DNA of 64,000 nucleotides, taken from NCBI RefSeq assembly GCF_029637605.1, contig NZ_CP121261.1, positions 2,294,001 to 2,358,000 of the forward strand, written 5' to 3'. The number at the start of each line of letters is the position of its first letter. Positions within the stretch are counted from its first letter, which is position 1. This DNA comes from Achromobacter spanius (GTDB lineage Bacteria; Pseudomonadota; Gammaproteobacteria; Burkholderiales; Burkholderiaceae_B). Shown piece after piece: positions 54,846 to 64,000 of this stretch. The notes under the pieces were generated by a model. The model was given only the letters and a program-made list of their open reading frames with translations, ran no database searches and was not told the DNA's origin. The position numbers were made by a program, and so were the translations under genes.

Positions 54846-57107
54846 TTACTTGGGACCGTTCTGTTTGAAATCGCCGTAATACGCCGCACGGGAGTATCGA
54901 TAATTCCCATACTTGGACCGGAAGCCGAAACGTTCCGGCATGAGCTTGAGGCCGTTGAACAGCACGCCATCCACGGGCGCGCCGGCCTGGATCAGCCGCT
55001 TGGCCGTTTCGCGGATTTCGCCAACCGTGTTCATGCCCGAGCGCACCACCACCATGACGGCGGCGGCATGCGTGCCCACCACCGCCGCGTCGGGCGAGGA
55101 CAGCACGGGCGCGGTGTCCAGGATCACCATGTCGTACTGCGACGACAGTTCGCGCAGGGTCGCGCCAAACACGGGCGAGGCCAGCAGTTCCGACGGGTCG
55201 AAGGTGACCGCGCCGGTGGCAATGAAGTCCACGCCTTCGGACACGCTGTGCTTTCTGACGCGCGTCAGCGGAATCGTGCCCGACAGCACTTCGAACAGGC
55301 CATCTTCCTTGGGCACGCCGAAATAGCGGTTCAACTGGCCCTTGCGGAAATCGGCGTCGATCAGCAGCACGCGCTTGCCCACGCCGCCCTGGATGAAGGC
55401 GAAGTTGGCCGACAGGAACGACTTGCCCACGCCCGCCACCGGGCCGGTGAACATCACCATGTTGTTGGCCGACTGGCGCAGCGACGCTTGCAGCACGTTG
55501 CGGAACGATCGCAGGCTTTCGATGGGTGGTGAACTGCCCTGGCTTTGCGCCAGCAACGCGGGCACCGTGGCGTTCTTGCGCCGACTGCGGCGCCACAGCT
55601 TGTCTTGAATGTCGCTGTACGGAATGGCCGCCAGCACCGGCAGGCCGGTGTAGCGTTCGACGTCGTCCGGCTCCGACAGCCCGCCGAACAATGCGTTGCG
55701 CACAAACGCGCACAGCATGCCGAAGATCAAGCCGATGACGGTAGCCACGCCGATGATGATTGCTGCCTTCGGACGCACGGGGCGGTCGGGCTGCACCGCG
55801 GCATCCAGGATGCGCACGTTGCCCACCTTGCCCGCACGGATCAGGCGCAGTTGTTGCGCGTTGTTCAAGAGGCCCGTGTACAGCTCGGTATTGACCCGCA
55901 CATCGCGCACCAGGCGCACCACGTCCTGCTCCAGGTCCGGCAGCTGCTTGATGTTGTTGCCGATACGATTGACGTCGCTGGACAGCGAAGCAATCTGGCG
56001 GTCGATGGACACGATGCTGGGATGGTTGGGCGCAAAGCGCGTAATCAGTTCCTGGCGCTTGGCGCGCAGGTCCATCACCCGGGTTTGCGCTTCAACCGAC
56101 TGTCCCAGGATCAGCTTGGCCTCTTCGCTCAGGTCGATGGTGCCGCGCTTGTTGCGCAAGGCGTTGTACTTGGTTTCGGCCGCGTCCAGCTCGCCCTTGA
56201 GCAGCGGCAGCTGCTGTTCCAGGAAGCTCAGTGACTTCTCAGCCTGCGCCGCCTTGCGGTTCACGTTCTGCTGCACGTATTCCTGGCCGATCTGGTTCAG
56301 CACGGCGGTGGTCAGCGCCGGGTCGTTGCCTTCCAGCGTGACACCGATCACGCCCGACGCGCGGCCGCGCTCGAAGATGCCCATGTGCGACTGCACGTTT
56401 TCAATCGCCGCCAGGCGCGAGCTGCGCGAGATGGTGAACTGCGTGCCGGGACGGCCGGTCAGCGCGTCGATATGCACGTCCATCACGCCGCCACCTGGCA
56501 GGCGGAACTGTTCGGGCTTGCCCACCGCGCCGCTGAACGTGGCGCCGGTGAACTTGTCGGTCAGCGTGTAGCGCCCTTCGCCTTGCGTGGTCACGATGAA
56601 CGGCTTGCCCAGCCATTCGTTGGGCACGTCCAGATGCGAGATCGCGATCGTCTCGCCGCCCCAGGCGTAGCCGCCGCGCGGCAGGCTCGACGGATACGGC
56701 AAGGCTTCGTAGCGCTGGGCCAGCCATTCGCCGATCACCGGGAAGTAGCGCGGCTTGGCGTGGATGTACAGCAGGAATTTATCGACCGCGGGGCCTACCA
56801 CCATGCGCGAACGCAGCACTTCCATTTCGCCCGAGGTCTCTGCCTTGGTGTCGAACATGGAAGACACATCGCCCAACAGGCTGCGCGCCTGCCCGTTGGG
56901 CGCTTCCTCTTCAACCTGCACGATGATGTCGGCCGAATACACCGATGGGGTGACCATGACATAGGCCAGCGCGCCCAGAAAGGCGAGCAGCGTGATCGCG
57001 ATGATCATCCACCGGTTGCTGATGATGGCATCCACGTGCGAGGACAATGGGGTTTCCTGCTGGCGAGCCGGGACGTTCGGCTCGAATGATTCGATGGGCA
57101 ACGACAT
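54846..57107 (-). CDS. wzc: Polysaccharide co-polymerase / tyrosine autokinase (Wzc/BceF type)
   Basis: This 753-residue inner-membrane protein controls chain length and export of Wzy-dependent exopolysaccharide. It has a Wzz domain with two membrane helices (about 35-55 and 440-465) and a periplasmic coiled coil between. The cytoplasmic BY-kinase domain shows Walker A GPVAGVGKSF (about 549), A' VLLIDADFRKG and B MVILDTAPVL. The last 24 residues hold five tyrosines (SKYGNYRYSRAAYYGD), the autophosphorylation cluster. GGAGAG precedes ATG 57107. No cognate Wzb phosphatase gene is in the window. Confidence 0.94.
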   Translation of the reverse strand: MSLPIESFEPNVPARQQETPLSSHVDAIISNRWMIIAITLLAFLGALAYVMVTPSVYSADIIVQVEEEAPNGQARSLLGDVSSMFDTKAETSGEMEVLRSRMVVGPAVDKFLLYIHAKPRYFPVIGEWLAQRYEALPYPSSLPRGGYAWGGETIAISHLDVPNEWLGKPFIVTTQGEGRYTLTDKFTGATFSGAVGKPEQFRLPGGGVMDVHIDALTGRPGTQFTISRSSRLAAIENVQSHMGIFERGRASGVIGVTLEGNDPALTTAVLNQIGQEYVQQNVNRKAAQAEKSLSFLEQQLPLLKGELDAAETKYNALRNKRGTIDLSEEAKLILGQSVEAQTRVMDLRAKRQELITRFAPNHPSIVSIDRQIASLSSDVNRIGNNIKQLPDLEQDVVRLVRDVRVNTELYTGLLNNAQQLRLIRAGKVGNVRILDAAVQPDRPVRPKAAIIIGVATVIGLIFGMLCAFVRNALFGGLSEPDDVERYTGLPVLAAIPYSDIQDKLWRRSRRKNATVPALLAQSQGSSPPIESLRSFRNVLQASLRQSANNMVMFTGPVAGVGKSFLSANFAFIQGGVGKRVLLIDADFRKGQLNRYFGVPKEDGLFEVLSGTIPLTRVRKHSVSEGVDFIATGAVTFDPSELLASPVFGATLRELSSQYDMVILDTAPVLSSPDAAVVGTHAAAVMVVVRSGMNTVGEIRETAKRLIQAGAPVDGVLFNGLKLMPERFGFRSKYGNYRYSRAAYYGDFKQNGPK

Positions 57108-57190
57108 GCAGCTCTCCAGACGTGGGCGCCGCCGCGGATGCGGCGCCCCCAAAAGGCGTTGTTTAGGGCCCGTTGGCCCTGAAAGGCGGT

Positions 57191-58327
57191 TTAATCGATC
57201 GACTTCACGGTCTGCACCGTTTGCGCGCTCGGGAACAGGTTGCTGATGAAGCGGTTCCACCGCACCAGCGAGGCCGTATCCACGAACACGACGTCTTTGG
57301 GGTCCAACTCAAACTTCGCTCCCACTGCCAGAGCCTGCGGCGATTTGGCGTTCAGGTGGAACACCTCGGGCGTCGCCTGCTCGGTACTGCGCACCACAAA
57401 CACTTGCGAGGCATCGGCCGTCAACTGATTGGGGCCTCCCGCCATGCCCAGCGCCTCGGTCAACGACATGCGTCCATCGCGCATCACGACCGTGGTGGGC
57501 ACAAACACTTCACCCATCACAAAGACCTTGCTGTCGTCGCGCGGCGTCACACGCACGATGTCGCCCGACCTCAGCATCACCTGGTTCAAGTCCTGGCCGC
57601 GTTCAACCAGCGCGGGCAGGTTCACACGAGTGCGGCGGCCATCGCGAATGACATAGACGGCGCTGCGGTCGGCGGTGGGCAACATGCCACCCGCGCGGTT
57701 GACCGCTTCGAGCAGAGTCATCGGAATGTCGTTGATGGCAACCGTGCCCGGGAACTTGACTTCGCCTTCCACGTAGACGCGCTTGCTTCGATAGCCCAGC
57801 ACGCGTACCGTGATCTGCGGATCCTGGATGTACTTGCCGGAGCTATTCACTATGAGATTGCGCGCCTGAAGTTCCGTCAACCCCGCCACTTTCAGCAATC
57901 CCGTATAGGGAAATTGGATATATCCAGTGGATGAGACGGTATACCCCGGTATGCCCGAGGCGGTATCCCCCATGACTAGTTCGGTCACCCCAGTCCCGAT
58001 GGCATAGGTTTGCGTCGGAAGGACGAGTTCAGGGTGATCCCACACCACGATCGAAAGAATGTCGCCCGGCCCGATGCGGTAGGGCTCGGGGGTTCCCACC
58101 AGCTTTTCGACGCCATCGTTGTTGATCAAGGCCTGGCGGTTGCGCAGGTCGTCGACGACCAGCGACGGCGTGATTTCCTTGATCGTCGCCACCGAATTCG
58201 GATCCAGGGGATCAACGAGGTGGTCGGCTTTAAAGGTCATACCGGGGGACAAGGCGCAAGCGCCCAGCGAGGACACGAGCGCGATAGCGGCGATGGCTCG
58301 GCTCAACGTTCCGATAAATGTCGTCAT
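57191..58327 (-). CDS. wza: Polysaccharide export lipoprotein (Wza type)
   Basis: Wza forms the outer-membrane channel for capsule or exopolysaccharide. The 378-residue protein has lipobox LGAC (Cys24) and the polysaccharide-export domain with YRIGPGDILSIVVWDHPELV (about 84-103). SLBB domains follow (about 170-330: VYVEGEVKFPGTVAINDIPM), then a C-terminal membrane-spanning segment. I chose ATG 58327 because it gives a normal signal peptide; more upstream starts add an unrelated extension. It heads the leftward arm and is divergent from the initiating transferase. Confidence 0.93.
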   Translation of the reverse strand: MTTFIGTLSRAIAAIALVSSLGACALSPGMTFKADHLVDPLDPNSVATIKEITPSLVVDDLRNRQALINNDGVEKLVGTPEPYRIGPGDILSIVVWDHPELVLPTQTYAIGTGVTELVMGDTASGIPGYTVSSTGYIQFPYTGLLKVAGLTELQARNLIVNSSGKYIQDPQITVRVLGYRSKRVYVEGEVKFPGTVAINDIPMTLLEAVNRAGGMLPTADRSAVYVIRDGRRTRVNLPALVERGQDLNQVMLRSGDIVRVTPRDDSKVFVMGEVFVPTTVVMRDGRMSLTEALGMAGGPNQLTADASQVFVVRSTEQATPEVFHLNAKSPQALAVGAKFELDPKDVVFVDTASLVRWNRFISNLFPSAQTVQTVKSID

Positions 58328-58493
58328 GGCAAATCCACAGTGAATGACTTCGTTGCTTGGAATGGAGCCCGATGCGTAACGGGTTGCGACATTCCACTCT
58401 CTTTTCGAAGTCCCGCACATTCGACGGATGCCCTAAGCCTTCTCCTACATCGTTTGGAGGTTTCGAGTAAGCCTCGCACTCAATAAGATTTCG

Positions 58494-58501
58494 TCGGTAG
58501 C
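58494..58501 (+). promoter_or_regulatory. Possible ops/JUMPstart-like element
   Basis: GTCGGTAG matches the ops core GGCGGTAG at seven of eight bases. It lies about 70 bases upstream of the rightward EPS start codon in the 244-bp divergent wza–transferase spacer. In enterobacteria ops recruits the antiterminator RfaH; such regulation here is speculative. No clear -35/-10 pair stands out in the spacer. Confidence 0.25.
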
Positions 58502-58571
58502 CACATGTTTTGCGGCAGTGCATCGTTTTTTCTTTCGCCGCAAGAAGACGCCCCACGAACAGGAGTGCGCG

Positions 58572-59981
58572 ATGGACCCGTCCCAATCGGACACATCGGC
58601 AAGATTCAGCGGAGCAAGCTATCTGTACCGCCTGCTCGACGCCGCGATCGTCATCACCTGCGGCCTGACTGCCACCGGCTTGAAATTCTCGGACGATGCA
58701 ATGGCGGAGCCTCCGCAGATTCATCTGTTCCTGATCTATCTGTGCGGCCTGGGGGTGATTGCCCTGTTCCCGGCCTTTCGCCTGTACGTGTCATGGCGCG
58801 GCCGGCTATTGACTGACCTGATCGTGCGCAGCCTGGCCGCGTGGGCGACCGTCTTCGCGCTGGGCATCCTTATCAGTTTTCTCATGCATCAGACCGCCGC
58901 GATATCGCGCATGTGGGCGGGTACCTGGTTCGGCATGGCCGCCCTGACGCTGGCGGGCGTACGCATCGCGGTCTACGCCGCGCTGGGCGCCGCGCGCGAT
59001 CGCGGCCTGAACAAGAAACACGTGCTGCTGGTGGGCTTCGGCGCGCTGGGCCATGACCTGTGGCGCCGCGTCGAGCGCTATCGCGGCGCGGGCTATGAAG
59101 TAGCCGGTATCTACGCCGAGCCGCACGAAAGCCTGCCGCCGCAAGTCCGCCGCCTGCACGAGCTGGACAACCTGCACACCTTCGTGCGCGAACACAATGT
59201 GCGCGAGATCTGGATCGTCCTTCCGATGGAGGCGGGCCAGGAACTACGCGAAGTGCTGTATCACCTGCGCAACGACCTGGTGGATATCCGCTGGATTCCG
59301 GATGTGATGTCGATTCAGTTGCTGGGCCATCGCATTGGCGAATTCCTGGGCCTGCCCGCCATCCAGCTCAACAGCCTGCCGGCCGCCGGCGTGCGCGGCT
59401 GGGCCAAGGAAGTGTTTGACCGCAGCTTCGCGTTCTTCGCCCTGATCGGCCTGGCGCCCTTGATGCTGTCCATTGCGCTGGCCATCAAGCTGACTTCGCG
59501 CGGGCCGGTGTTCTTCACGCAGCCCCGGCTGGGCGTGGACGGCAAGGTGTTCCACGTCTACAAGTTTCGCACCATGACCGTGCACCAGGAACGGGGCACG
59601 GTGACGCAGGCCACGCGCAACGATTCCCGCATTACCCGCATCGGCGGCTTCCTGCGCCGCACCAGCCTGGACGAGCTACCGCAGTTCCTGAACGTGCTGA
59701 TGGGCGACATGTCGGTGGTGGGGCCGCGTCCCCACGCGCTAGAGCACAACGAAATGTACAAGGACCTGGTGCAGCGCTACATGATGCGCCACCGCGTCAA
59801 ACCGGGCATTACCGGCTGGGCTCAGGTCAACGGCTTTCGCGGGCAGACGGACACGCTGCGCAAGATGAGCGACCGCGTCGAGCACGATATCTACTACATC
59901 CAGCATTGGACGTTTCGGATGGACCTCTTGATCATCGCCCGCACGGCCGTGTCGGGATGGACGGGCCGCAATGTCTACTAG
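58572..59981 (+). CDS. Undecaprenyl-phosphate glucose phosphotransferase (WcaJ/BceB type)
   Basis: This 469-residue polyprenyl-phosphate hexose-1-P transferase starts repeat-unit synthesis on undecaprenyl phosphate. It has four N-terminal membrane helices, a CoA-binding-like Rossmann domain (VLLVGFGALGHDLWRRVERY), a further helix and the catalytic bacterial sugar transferase domain. That domain shows YKFRTMTVHQE, LRRTSLDELPQFLNVLMGDM and VKPGITGWAQVNGFRG. AGGAG seven bases before ATG 58572 favours this start over ATG 58518. It is first in the rightward arm; its 3' end overlaps gmm by 11 bases. Confidence 0.92.
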   Translation: MDPSQSDTSARFSGASYLYRLLDAAIVITCGLTATGLKFSDDAMAEPPQIHLFLIYLCGLGVIALFPAFRLYVSWRGRLLTDLIVRSLAAWATVFALGILISFLMHQTAAISRMWAGTWFGMAALTLAGVRIAVYAALGAARDRGLNKKHVLLVGFGALGHDLWRRVERYRGAGYEVAGIYAEPHESLPPQVRRLHELDNLHTFVREHNVREIWIVLPMEAGQELREVLYHLRNDLVDIRWIPDVMSIQLLGHRIGEFLGLPAIQLNSLPAAGVRGWAKEVFDRSFAFFALIGLAPLMLSIALAIKLTSRGPVFFTQPRLGVDGKVFHVYKFRTMTVHQERGTVTQATRNDSRITRIGGFLRRTSLDELPQFLNVLMGDMSVVGPRPHALEHNEMYKDLVQRYMMRHRVKPGITGWAQVNGFRGQTDTLRKMSDRVEHDIYYIQHWTFRMDLLIIARTAVSGWTGRNVY

Positions 59982-60510
59982 CCCCTTGGGATGGCCCGCC
60001 ACGCGCACGCGGCCGGCGTCGGGGGCCACCACCGTGCCCAGCGCCACACCGGAAGGCGTATTGCCGCCCGCGGACTTCCGCCACGCCGTGCAGATGCTGC
60101 CGCTGGTCTCCATCGACCTGTTGCTGCGCGACGCCGGCGGCCGCTACCTGACCGGGCTGCGCACCAACCCGCCCGCGCGCGGCGCCTGGTTCGTGCCGGG
60201 CGGACGCATCCGCAAGAACGAGCCCCTGCGCGCCGCGCTGGACCGCATTGCCCGTGAGGAACTGGGCCTGGCCATCGCGCCCGATGCCTGGACACCACGC
60301 GGCGTGTACGAACACTTCTACGGCACCAATTTCGCGGGTGAAGCGGGACGCTCCACCCATTACGTCGTCCTCGCCTACGAGGCCGAGCTTTCGTTGGACA
60401 CCGCAAGCCTTCCGCGCGGCCAGCACCACGGCTACCGCTGGCTGCAAGCGGAAGAGATCGCCGCCGATCCCGGCGTGCATCCGTACACCCAGGCCTACTT
60501 CAAGGAGTGA
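59971..60510 (+). CDS. gmm: GDP-mannose mannosyl hydrolase (Nudix)
   Basis: This 179-residue Nudix hydrolase resembles WcaH/Gmm, which hydrolyses GDP-mannose or GDP-glucose. It may tune the pool entering fucose synthesis. The Nudix box GGRIRKNEPLRAALDRIAREELG lacks one Glu of the standard pattern, as known for GDP-mannose hydrolases. The core begins near residue 33 (LPPADFRHAVQMLPLVSIDL), preceded by a low-complexity leader of about 30 residues. It overlaps the transferase gene by 11 bases and manC follows directly. Confidence 0.88.
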   Translation: MSTSPLGWPATRTRPASGATTVPSATPEGVLPPADFRHAVQMLPLVSIDLLLRDAGGRYLTGLRTNPPARGAWFVPGGRIRKNEPLRAALDRIAREELGLAIAPDAWTPRGVYEHFYGTNFAGEAGRSTHYVVLAYEAELSLDTASLPRGQHHGYRWLQAEEIAADPGVHPYTQAYFKE

Positions 60511-60515
60511 GCGCC

Positions 60516-61946
60516 ATGACGAATCCCCCTCCCGCCTACCGGGCAGTCATCCTTTGCGGCGGTTCCGGCTCGCGCCTGTGGCCGCTGTCGCGCGAACTGC
60601 TGCCGAAGCAGTTCATCCGTTTGACCGATTCGCGCAGCCTGTTGCAAAACACGCTGCTGCGCCTTTCGTCGGCGGGCGCGCAAGCCAAGCCGATGCTGGT
60701 CTGCAACGACGCCCACCAGTACATTGCCGCCGAGCAGGCGCAGGAGCTGGGCATCAATGACGCGGAAGTGATTCTGGAGCCGTTTGCGCGCAACACCGCG
60801 CCGGCCATTGCCGCCGCCACGCTGCTCGCCATGCGCGACGGCGAAGACCCCATCATGCTGATCATGCCGTCCGACCATGTGCTGGAAGACGGCGAGGTGC
60901 TTCGGGCCGCCTTCGCTCAAGCCTATGAGGCGGCGCGCCAGGGCGCGCTGGTCACCTTCGGCATTACGCCCACCGCGCCGCTCAGCGGCTATGGCTATAT
61001 CCAGTCGGACGAACCCGGCGTGATGGCCCCGGCGCGCCGGGTGCTGCGCTTCGTGGAAAAGCCCTCGCCCGAGGTGGCGCAACGCCTGATTGAAGACGGC
61101 GGCTATTACTGGAACAGCGGCATGTTCGCCTTCCAGGCGTCGGTGTTCCTGGCCGAGATGGGCCGGCTGGCGCCGAAGATGCTGGCGCAGGTGGAAGCGG
61201 CGGTGGCCAACGGCCTGGGGGAAGACGCGCTGTTCCATCTGGACGGCCCGGCGTTCGAGGCCTGCCCCAGCGACTCGATGGACTACGCCATCATGGAACG
61301 CACCGACAGCGCTGTGGTGATTCCGCTGGCGGCGTCGTGGAGCGACGTGGGGGCCTGGGACGCGGTCTGGGGCATCGCCCAGAAGACCGAGGAAGGCAAT
61401 TCCACCACGGGCGACGTGATGGTGGAGGACTCGCGCAACTGCCTGATCCATTCCACCAGCCGGCTGGTCGCCTCGGTGGGCCTGGACGACATTGTGGTGA
61501 TCGAAACGGCGGACGCCGTGCTGGTGGCGCACAAGTCGCGCTCGCAGGACGTCAAGCGGCTGGTGGAGACGTTCAAGACCCAGCACCGCTCCGAACTGAA
61601 CCACCACCGCGAGGTGCAGCGCCCGTGGGGCTCGTATGACTCGGTGGGCCACGGCCCGCGTTACCAGGTCAAGCGGATCACGGTAAAGCCCGGCGCGCGC
61701 CTGTCGTCGCAGATGCATCACCACCGCGCGGAGCACTGGATCGTGGTGTCGGGCACGGCGCGCATCTACAACGGCGACAAGCAGTACCTGCTGACGGAGA
61801 ACCAGTCGACCTACATCCCGTTGGGTGAAACCCACAGCCTGGAAAACCCGGGGAAGATCCCGCTGGAGATCATTGAAGTCCAGTCCGGCGCGTATCTCGG
61901 TGAAGACGACATCGTGCGTTTTCAGGACATGTATGGCCGAGTCTGA
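60516..61946 (+). CDS. manC: Mannose-1-phosphate guanylyltransferase / mannose-6-phosphate isomerase
   Basis: This 476-residue bifunctional enzyme makes GDP-mannose. The N-terminal nucleotidyltransferase domain has GGSGSRLWPLSR and PKQF. The C-terminal cupin isomerase domain has GARLSSQMHHHRAEHWIVVS. AAGGAG lies eight bases before ATG 60516; a GTG at 60507 overlapping the gmm stop is the alternative. It produces the substrate for Gmd, two genes downstream, and overlaps the next gene by 14 bases. Confidence 0.94.
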   Translation: MTNPPPAYRAVILCGGSGSRLWPLSRELLPKQFIRLTDSRSLLQNTLLRLSSAGAQAKPMLVCNDAHQYIAAEQAQELGINDAEVILEPFARNTAPAIAAATLLAMRDGEDPIMLIMPSDHVLEDGEVLRAAFAQAYEAARQGALVTFGITPTAPLSGYGYIQSDEPGVMAPARRVLRFVEKPSPEVAQRLIEDGGYYWNSGMFAFQASVFLAEMGRLAPKMLAQVEAAVANGLGEDALFHLDGPAFEACPSDSMDYAIMERTDSAVVIPLAASWSDVGAWDAVWGIAQKTEEGNSTTGDVMVEDSRNCLIHSTSRLVASVGLDDIVVIETADAVLVAHKSRSQDVKRLVETFKTQHRSELNHHREVQRPWGSYDSVGHGPRYQVKRITVKPGARLSSQMHHHRAEHWIVVSGTARIYNGDKQYLLTENQSTYIPLGETHSLENPGKIPLEIIEVQSGAYLGEDDIVRFQDMYGRV

Positions 61947-62343
61947 AGGGGTGTCTTCCGTCCCTTTCTGGCGACCGGGCGTCGCCAGGCTCTGCCTGCC
62001 GGCGGCCGGCCTGTTCTTCCTGGTGCTGGTCACCGTGGGCAACCTGCCCGGCCTGGCCGCCGACATGTCCGACGCCTTTGGCGACAAGCGCCTGCACCTT
62101 GTGGCCTACGCCGTCCTGACGGGCTTGATTTACCTGTCGGTCAACCGGCGCCCGGCGCTGGTGGCCCTGCTGGCCGTGACCGCGCTGGGCGTGGTGGACG
62201 AAACCATCCAATCCCTTTTTCCCTACCGACAGGCTGAACTCTTAGACCTTTTGGCCGATATCTTGGCGGCGGGTGCAACAGTAATCTCATTGCACATCGG
62301 TTCCACAGCCTTCGGCTCCTTTCGTGAAGTCACTAAGTCTTAA
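61933..62343 (+). CDS. VanZ-family membrane protein
   Basis: This 136-residue protein has about four membrane helices and a VanZ-like core with [19 protein letters not shown] and the conserved [24 protein letters not shown]. VanZ-like proteins are found beside glycopeptide-resistance and polysaccharide genes, but the biochemical role is unknown. It overlaps manC by 14 bases and precedes gmd by ten, so it is translated within the EPS operon. ATG 61933 is the first in-frame start that leaves manC intact. Confidence 0.83.
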   Translation: MAESEGVSSVPFWRPGVARLCLPAAGLFFLVLVTVGNLPGLAADMSDAFGDKRLHLVAYAVLTGLIYLSVNRRPALVALLAVTALGVVDETIQSLFPYRQAELLDLLADILAAGATVISLHIGSTAFGSFREVTKS

Positions 62344-62353
62344 GGACACAACC

Positions 62354-63463
62354 ATGCCAAAACGGGCACTGATTACCGGCGTTACCGGCCAAGACGGCGC
62401 CTATCTGGCGGAGTTCCTGCTGGCCAAGGGCTATGAGGTCCACGGCATCAAGCGGCGCGCTTCGCTGTTCAACACCGCGCGCATCGACCATCTGTACCAG
62501 GACCCCCACGACAAGCCGCGCAACTTCGTGCTGCACCACGGCGACATGACGGACTCTTGCAGCCTGATCCGCATCGTGCAATCGGTGCAACCCGACGAAA
62601 TCTATAACCTGGCCGCCCAAAGCCATGTGGGAGTTTCGTTTGAAGAGCCGGAGTACACCGCCAACGCCGACGGCCTGGGCACCTTGCGCCTGTTGGAAGC
62701 CATCCGCATCCTGAAGCTGGAAAACAAGTCGCGCTTCTATCAGGCGTCGACCTCTGAGCTGTACGGCCTGGTGCAAGAAACGCCGCAGAAGGAAACCACC
62801 CCCTTCTACCCGCGCAGCCCCTATGCCGCCGCCAAGCTCTACGCCTATTGGATCAGCGTGAACTACCGCGAAGCGTATGGCATGTACGCCTGCAACGGAA
62901 TTCTGTTCAACCACGAATCCCCCAAGCGCGGCGAAACCTTCGTCACGCGCAAGATCACGCGCGGGCTGGCGCGCATTGTGCTGGGCCTGCAGGAATGCCT
63001 GTACCTGGGCAACCTGTCCGCCTTGCGCGACTGGGGCCATGCGCGCGACTACGTCGAAATGCAGTGGCTGATGCTGCAACAGGACACCCCCGAGGACTAC
63101 GTCATCGCCACCGGCTTGCAGTACAGCGTGCGCGAATTCATCAATACGGCGGCGCGCGAGCTGGGCATTCTGCTGGCCTGGGAAGGCGAAGGGCTGGAAG
63201 AAACGGCCACCGTGCTGTTCTCGCCCGTGCATGACGTAAAGCCCGGCCAGGTGATCGTGCGCGTGGACCCGCGCTACTTCCGCCCGACCGAAGTGGAAAC
63301 CCTGTTGGGCGACCCCACCAAGGCGCGCGAAAAGCTGGGCTGGTCGCCGCGCACCACGTTCGCGGAATTGGTCAAGGAAATGGTGGAGGCCGACCTGAAG
63401 GATGCGCGTCGCGATGCGCTGGTCGAACAGAACGGCTACGAAATCTACGCCTACAAGGAGTAG
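62354..63463 (+). CDS. gmd: GDP-mannose 4,6-dehydratase
   Basis: Gmd converts GDP-D-mannose to GDP-4-keto-6-deoxy-D-mannose, the first step to GDP-L-fucose (or GDP-rhamnose and related sugars). The 369-residue extended SDR has [15 protein letters not shown] (about 9-23), the catalytic Thr/Glu in [12 protein letters not shown] and the YxxxK pair in [19 protein letters not shown] lies seven bases before ATG 62354. It is followed six bases later by fcl, whose presence favours fucose as product. Confidence 0.96.
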   Translation: MPKRALITGVTGQDGAYLAEFLLAKGYEVHGIKRRASLFNTARIDHLYQDPHDKPRNFVLHHGDMTDSCSLIRIVQSVQPDEIYNLAAQSHVGVSFEEPEYTANADGLGTLRLLEAIRILKLENKSRFYQASTSELYGLVQETPQKETTPFYPRSPYAAAKLYAYWISVNYREAYGMYACNGILFNHESPKRGETFVTRKITRGLARIVLGLQECLYLGNLSALRDWGHARDYVEMQWLMLQQDTPEDYVIATGLQYSVREFINTAARELGILLAWEGEGLEETATVLFSPVHDVKPGQVIVRVDPRYFRPTEVETLLGDPTKAREKLGWSPRTTFAELVKEMVEADLKDARRDALVEQNGYEIYAYKE

Positions 63464-63469
63464 CCCGCC

Positions 63470-64000
63470 ATGACGAACCTGGACCAACGCGTGTTTGTCG
63501 CGGGCCATCGCGGCATGGTCGGCGCCGCGATCACCCGCGAGCTGCACCGCCGTGGCTATCAGCACGTGCTGACCCGCAGCCGGACCGAGCTGGACCTGGA
63601 AAACCAGAACCAGGTGCATCGTTTTTTCTCGACCACGCCGGTCGACGTGGTGTACCTGGCGGCCGCCAAGGTGGGCGGCATCCTGGCCAACCAGAACCAT
63701 CCCGTCGACTTTCTCTACAAGAACCTGATGATCCAGTGCAACGTGATCCGCGCCGCCTATGCGGCCGGGGTACGCAAGCTGCTGTTCCTGGGTTCGTCCT
63801 GCATCTACCCGCGCGAAGCCCCGCAGCCCATCCGCGAAGACGCCTTGCTGACCGGCCCGCTGGAAGCCACCAACGAGCCCTACGCCATCGCCAAGATCGC
63901 GGGCCTGAAGCTGTGCGAAGCCTACCAGCGGGAGTACGGCGCGCGCTTTATCTGCGCCATGCCCACCAACCTGTACGGCCCGCACGACAACTACGACCTG
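63470..64000 (+). CDS. fcl: GDP-L-fucose synthase, partial (3' end outside window)
   Basis: Fcl (WcaG) epimerises and reduces GDP-4-keto-6-deoxymannose to GDP-L-fucose. The visible 177 residues contain the NADP motif [10 protein letters not shown] (12-21), the catalytic Ser/Cys region [16 protein letters not shown] and YxxxK in [11 protein letters not shown]. The frame is open to the window end. It follows gmd by six bases. Its N-terminus [13 protein letters not shown] is typical. Confidence 0.93.
   Translation, partial: MTNLDQRVFVAGHRGMVGAAITRELHRRGYQHVLTRSRTELDLENQNQVHRFFSTTPVDVVYLAAAKVGGILANQNHPVDFLYKNLMIQCNVIRAAYAAGVRKLLFLGSSCIYPREAPQPIREDALLTGPLEATNEPYAIAKIAGLKLCEAYQREYGARFICAMPTNLYGPHDNYDL

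Overview
The window looks like the chromosome of a high-GC betaproteobacterium of the Alcaligenaceae (Achromobacter/Bordetella type). This is inferred from gene content: a DUF2863–earP–efp block with arginine-32 EF-P, a DUF2968 lipoprotein, a DUF3613 protein inside a tad locus, and a Bordetellales-like exopolysaccharide locus. About 53 protein genes can be supported. I see no rRNA, tRNA, CRISPR array, transposase or phage gene.

Left part (1-12955). A leftward pair encodes a dienoyl-CoA-reductase-like SDR and an acyl-CoA synthetase cut by the window edge, with a divergent LysR regulator. Next is aconitase acnA, whose promoter is embedded in a perfect 21-bp palindrome, then a YgiD-type dioxygenase. 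DUF2863–earP–efp follows: EarP rhamnosylates EF-P on Arg32. The efp leader holds tandem 13-bp repeats inside a long inverted repeat. Two small conserved genes follow (DUF1178, DUF2968).

Tad locus (11543-25328, leftward): flp pilin, tadV, two tadE-like genes, cpaB, secretin cpaC, tadZ, tadA, tadB, tadC, tadD, DUF3613, tadG and a sigma-54 activator. Together these build a Flp type IVb pilus for surface attachment. Upstream lies an orphan MHYT membrane sensor.

Accessory stretch (26333-31144). A visibly AT-rich spacer precedes a two-partner-secretion-type outer-membrane transporter with an altered tip motif. No TpsA exoprotein is nearby. Instead there is a glycine-rich, internally duplicated lipoprotein behind a near-consensus sigma-54 promoter with two upstream palindromes, then a MarR regulator. 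This is the best candidate in the window for an undescribed system.

Middle part (31271-50453). A Yej-like peptide ABC transporter (four leftward genes), a nuclease, CorA, a UvrD-like helicase, DUF72, a MocR/GabR regulator divergent from gabT-gabD (GABA to succinate), an inositol-monophosphatase-family enzyme, a sirtuin and serine acetyltransferase. Two copies of a DnaA-box-like intergenic repeat flank the phosphatase gene.

Right part (50602-64000). This is an exopolysaccharide locus with two divergent arms. The leftward arm is wza, wzc, phosphomannomutase/phosphoglucomutase, pgi and galE. The rightward arm is a WcaJ-type initiating transferase, gmm, manC, a VanZ-like protein, gmd and fcl (cut by the window end). 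The arms supply UDP-Gal/Glc and GDP-mannose/GDP-L-fucose and provide chain initiation and export, resembling a colanic-acid or cepacian-type pathway.
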